From the NCBI GenBank assembly GCA_037138535.1, contig JBAXIG010000068.1:1-7789 (forward strand): 7,789 bases of DNA. The letters run 5' to 3'. The DNA comes from GCA-2737595 sp037138535 (GTDB lineage Bacteria > Actinomycetota > Actinomycetes > Nanopelagicales > Nanopelagicaceae). Numbering within the stretch: the stretch's first letter is position 1; each line of letters begins with the position of its first letter. Both the position numbers and the translations under genes were made by a program. The notes beneath the pieces are model-generated. The model did not search any database and was not told where the DNA came from. It worked only from the letters and a program-made list of their open reading frames with translations. Positions 6,160 to 7,789 of this stretch are shown here, piece after piece.

Positions 6160-7782
6160 TTAAACCTTCTTCTTGTAGCCCACGGGACACTTAGGCGCAG
6201 CGCCGGTCACCTTCTTAATTATCTTCCCCTTGTAGCAGGCGATCACCTTGTTTACGGGAGCCTTTGGGGCAGGCTTTACAACAACCACTGCAGGCGACGT
6301 TGATGGAACTAGTGGTGACGACTTTACCACTGGCACCACAGCAGCCTCTTGCGTCAACTTTATTCGTATTGTCGGTGACGAGAAAGTAAAGTTCTTCGCG
6401 CTGAGCGTAAGCCAACCGTCCCTCTCATTCACTACCTCAGTCGCTACGTTTTGGGTAGATCCGTCACTCGACGTAATAGATACCGTCGCCTTAATGGGAG
6501 CGGTGGTGAACCCTGGATAGAGGCAACGCACCGTCTCGGAGCGCATGGCTAAGTCATAGGTGCCCTTAAACACTGAGCCATCGAATCCTAGATGTGCGCC
6601 AGCTACCCGATAATTCAGAGAATCGTCGACGAAGGAGGGAGGGCCAGCCGAATAGATCATCGCATTCGTCGTTACAAGCCCCATAAGTTTCGAAGCATCG
6701 TTAAGGCAGCCGCCTCCCACACTTGGAAGACCTTTTATCTCCCACTGTGAATTTTGTTCCGGAGCAGACGTCAGAAAGCGTTGAATGATGGGAACGACTC
6801 CACCGTCAGGAAGACCTTTTGTAACATAATCTCCTTTCGGTGAATTGAATAGAAACGAATCGCCTTGTTCCACTACCGAAGCACAGTAAGTGCTTTCTGG
6901 CCAACCTTTGAGTCCTGAAGTTTTACAAATATTACTAAGCAACTGTTCCACCTTAGGATCAGATCGTGTGTCTGCACGACTTATATCTGCCTGACCCGCA
7001 GCGACGTTAATTGCCGAGCCTTCAACGCGTAGCAGATTCGTTGTTGACGATAAGGTTTCAAGAGTGACCGAAGTGTCTTTCATTCTTCCGAAGAGCCAGC
7101 CGGTCAGGCGATTGTCCATTTGCATGGTGAGTGCAAAACGCTGCCCTTCAGCAAACTCCCGCTTGACAGCGCAGATACCGGTTTCGGTCCACTCACATCC
7201 GGTTGTGGGATACCCGCCGCGAAGCTCGCTTCTTCCCAGACCAGTTTGATACTCAACTGTAAATTTTTCTGGAAGGCGGTAATTCCCTACTTTCAAATCG
7301 GCCGAAATGAGTCGTGCGTGAAAATCCTTGAGCCTCACTTGGTTGTCATTTCCGATTTCAAAAGCTAAAGAGATAGCAACGCCCATCACAGAACTATCAT
7401 TTACTCCAGAATTCACTGGCATTTTCCAGACGCTAATCCCGCCACCCGCCGGCGTCTTTAACCTAGAGCTGGCCGCCAACTTGGGTGTCGCCACTTCATG
7501 ATCAAGTTGTGCCGATTGCCAACTACCCTGTGAATCTGCAACTTGGAGTCCACGAATACACACCGCAGTAGGAGGACTATTGACCGCGCAGGGCGGAACT
7601 AGAACGTTTATGGCACCATGATCCACTTTGCAATTTGGCGAATCAGGCTCATCACAGAAAGCGTCGGCAAAGATGCTTCCAGCCGCATTAGCCTCCTTGG
7701 ACACACCCGTGAACTGCGATAAAACAAAGCCCGCGAGGTTAATTGCAGGGTGAACCGAATCTTTGAAGTAGATTCGGTTCAC
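6160..7782 (-). CDS. Secreted-type protein, paralogue of the 2299-4008 product; possibly 5'-truncated
   Basis: At least 540 residues with no recognised family. The first in-window start is a GTG at 7782, but the frame is open to the window end (two more codons, GN), so the true start may lie outside. From the GTG, the basic NRIYFK, a moderately hydrophobic AINLAGFVLSQFTGV and an ANA site (31-33) could be a weak signal peptide. Three blocks match the other protein in order: A, AVCIRGLQVAD (73-83) to SVWKMP (117-122); B, RFALTMQMD (215-223) and TGWLFGRMKDTSV (227-239); C, SQWEIKG (345-351) to SSPTIRIKLTQEA (468-480). Then come a Pro/Val/Ala linker (481-511) and the tail KVIACYKGKIIKKVTG...CPVGYKKKV. 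At least ten cysteines suggest an exported, disulfide-bonded protein. It lacks the N-terminal beta domain of its paralogue. It leads an apparent operon with the EamA transporter. Confidence 0.8.
   Translation of the reverse strand: MNRIYFKDSVHPAINLAGFVLSQFTGVSKEANAAGSIFADAFCDEPDSPNCKVDHGAINVLVPPCAVNSPPTAVCIRGLQVADSQGSWQSAQLDHEVATPKLAASSRLKTPAGGGISVWKMPVNSGVNDSSVMGVAISLAFEIGNDNQVRLKDFHARLISADLKVGNYRLPEKFTVEYQTGLGRSELRGGYPTTGCEWTETGICAVKREFAEGQRFALTMQMDNRLTGWLFGRMKDTSVTLETLSSTTNLLRVEGSAINVAAGQADISRADTRSDPKVEQLLSNICKTSGLKGWPESTYCASVVEQGDSFLFNSPKGDYVTKGLPDGGVVPIIQRFLTSAPEQNSQWEIKGLPSVGGGCLNDASKLMGLVTTNAMIYSAGPPSFVDDSLNYRVAGAHLGFDGSVFKGTYDLAMRSETVRCLYPGFTTAPIKATVSITSSDGSTQNVATEVVNERDGWLTLSAKNFTFSSPTIRIKLTQEAAVVPVVKSSPLVPSTSPAVVVVKPAPKAPVNKVIACYKGKIIKKVTGAAPKCPVGYKKKV
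6163..6249 (-). other. Conserved basic two-cysteine C-terminal tail
   Basis: Residues 512-540 repeat the tail pattern of the paralogue: CxxGKxIKKVTGxxPxCPxGYxKK, with cysteines 516 and 532. Here it is preceded by a Val/Pro/Ala-rich linker (PVVKSSPLVPSTSPAVVVVKP type). The tail is more similar between the two proteins than most of their length. Confidence 0.6.
7750..7782. repeat. Perfect 13-bp inverted repeat with 7-base loop
   Basis: The arms gtgaaccgaatct (7750-7762) and agattcggttcac (7770-7782) are exact reverse complements around the loop ttgaagt. The right arm ends on the candidate GTG start at 7782, so on the minus strand the hairpin would cover codons 1-11. Neither flank has a run of T, so it is not a standard intrinsic terminator. 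It may be a regulatory RNA hairpin, a protein-binding palindrome or an insertion scar. Confidence 0.75.
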
Positions 7783-7789
7783 GTTTCCG

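Noticed and set aside
5811..6194. Long open frame on the plus strand opposite the transporter gene
   Set aside because: It is antisense to a clear EamA protein, has low-complexity Ser/Arg/Pro composition and no family resemblance.
7750..7789. Rho-independent terminator at the right edge
   Set aside because: The stem is perfect, but no T-run follows it on either strand and the minus-strand reading frame continues through it.

Overview
The window looks like chromosomal DNA from a small-genome actinobacterium of moderate GC content, most likely a freshwater planktonic lineage related to the Nanopelagicales (acI). This rests on dense gene packing, several secreted proteins of unknown function, actinobacterial-style TANNNT leaderless promoters, and a short C-terminal tail of the type KGKxxKKVTGxxPxCPxGYxKK, which I recall from secreted proteins of that group. 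The taxonomic call is an inference.

Layout from left to right. Positions 31-474 (-) encode a GNAT acetyltransferase, 13 bases downstream of a secreted protein with a C-terminal DUF1566/Lcl-like domain (488-2122, -). A 176-base divergent spacer (2123-2298) follows. It carries a candidate leaderless promoter at each end and a tRNA T-arm-like fragment. Positions 2299-4008 (+) encode a secreted multidomain protein of unknown function. It converges on a Tat-exported YHYH-domain protein (4045-5178, -) whose C-terminus has a Gly/Gln-rich linker and two 20-residue helical repeats. Next are an EamA/DMT-family transporter (5273-6151, -) and, 8 bases upstream of it, a large secreted-type protein (6160-7782, -) whose frame stays open to the window edge.

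The 2299-4008 and 6160-7782 proteins are diverged paralogues. They share three similar blocks in the same order and the same basic, two-cysteine tail. Four of the six genes therefore make exported proteins, and the locus reads as a cell-surface or secretome cluster. No enzymatic role can be assigned to the paralogue pair. The acetyltransferase and the transporter each sit directly behind a large secreted-protein gene, probably through co-transcription; nothing in the sequence shows a shared pathway.

The main candidate for something undescribed is the paralogous secreted family with its conserved tail. Also of interest are the leaderless divergent promoter pair, a perfect 13-bp inverted repeat at the right edge, and the YHYH protein with its repeat tail. 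No rRNA, complete tRNA, transposase, integrase, CRISPR array or replication origin was seen.
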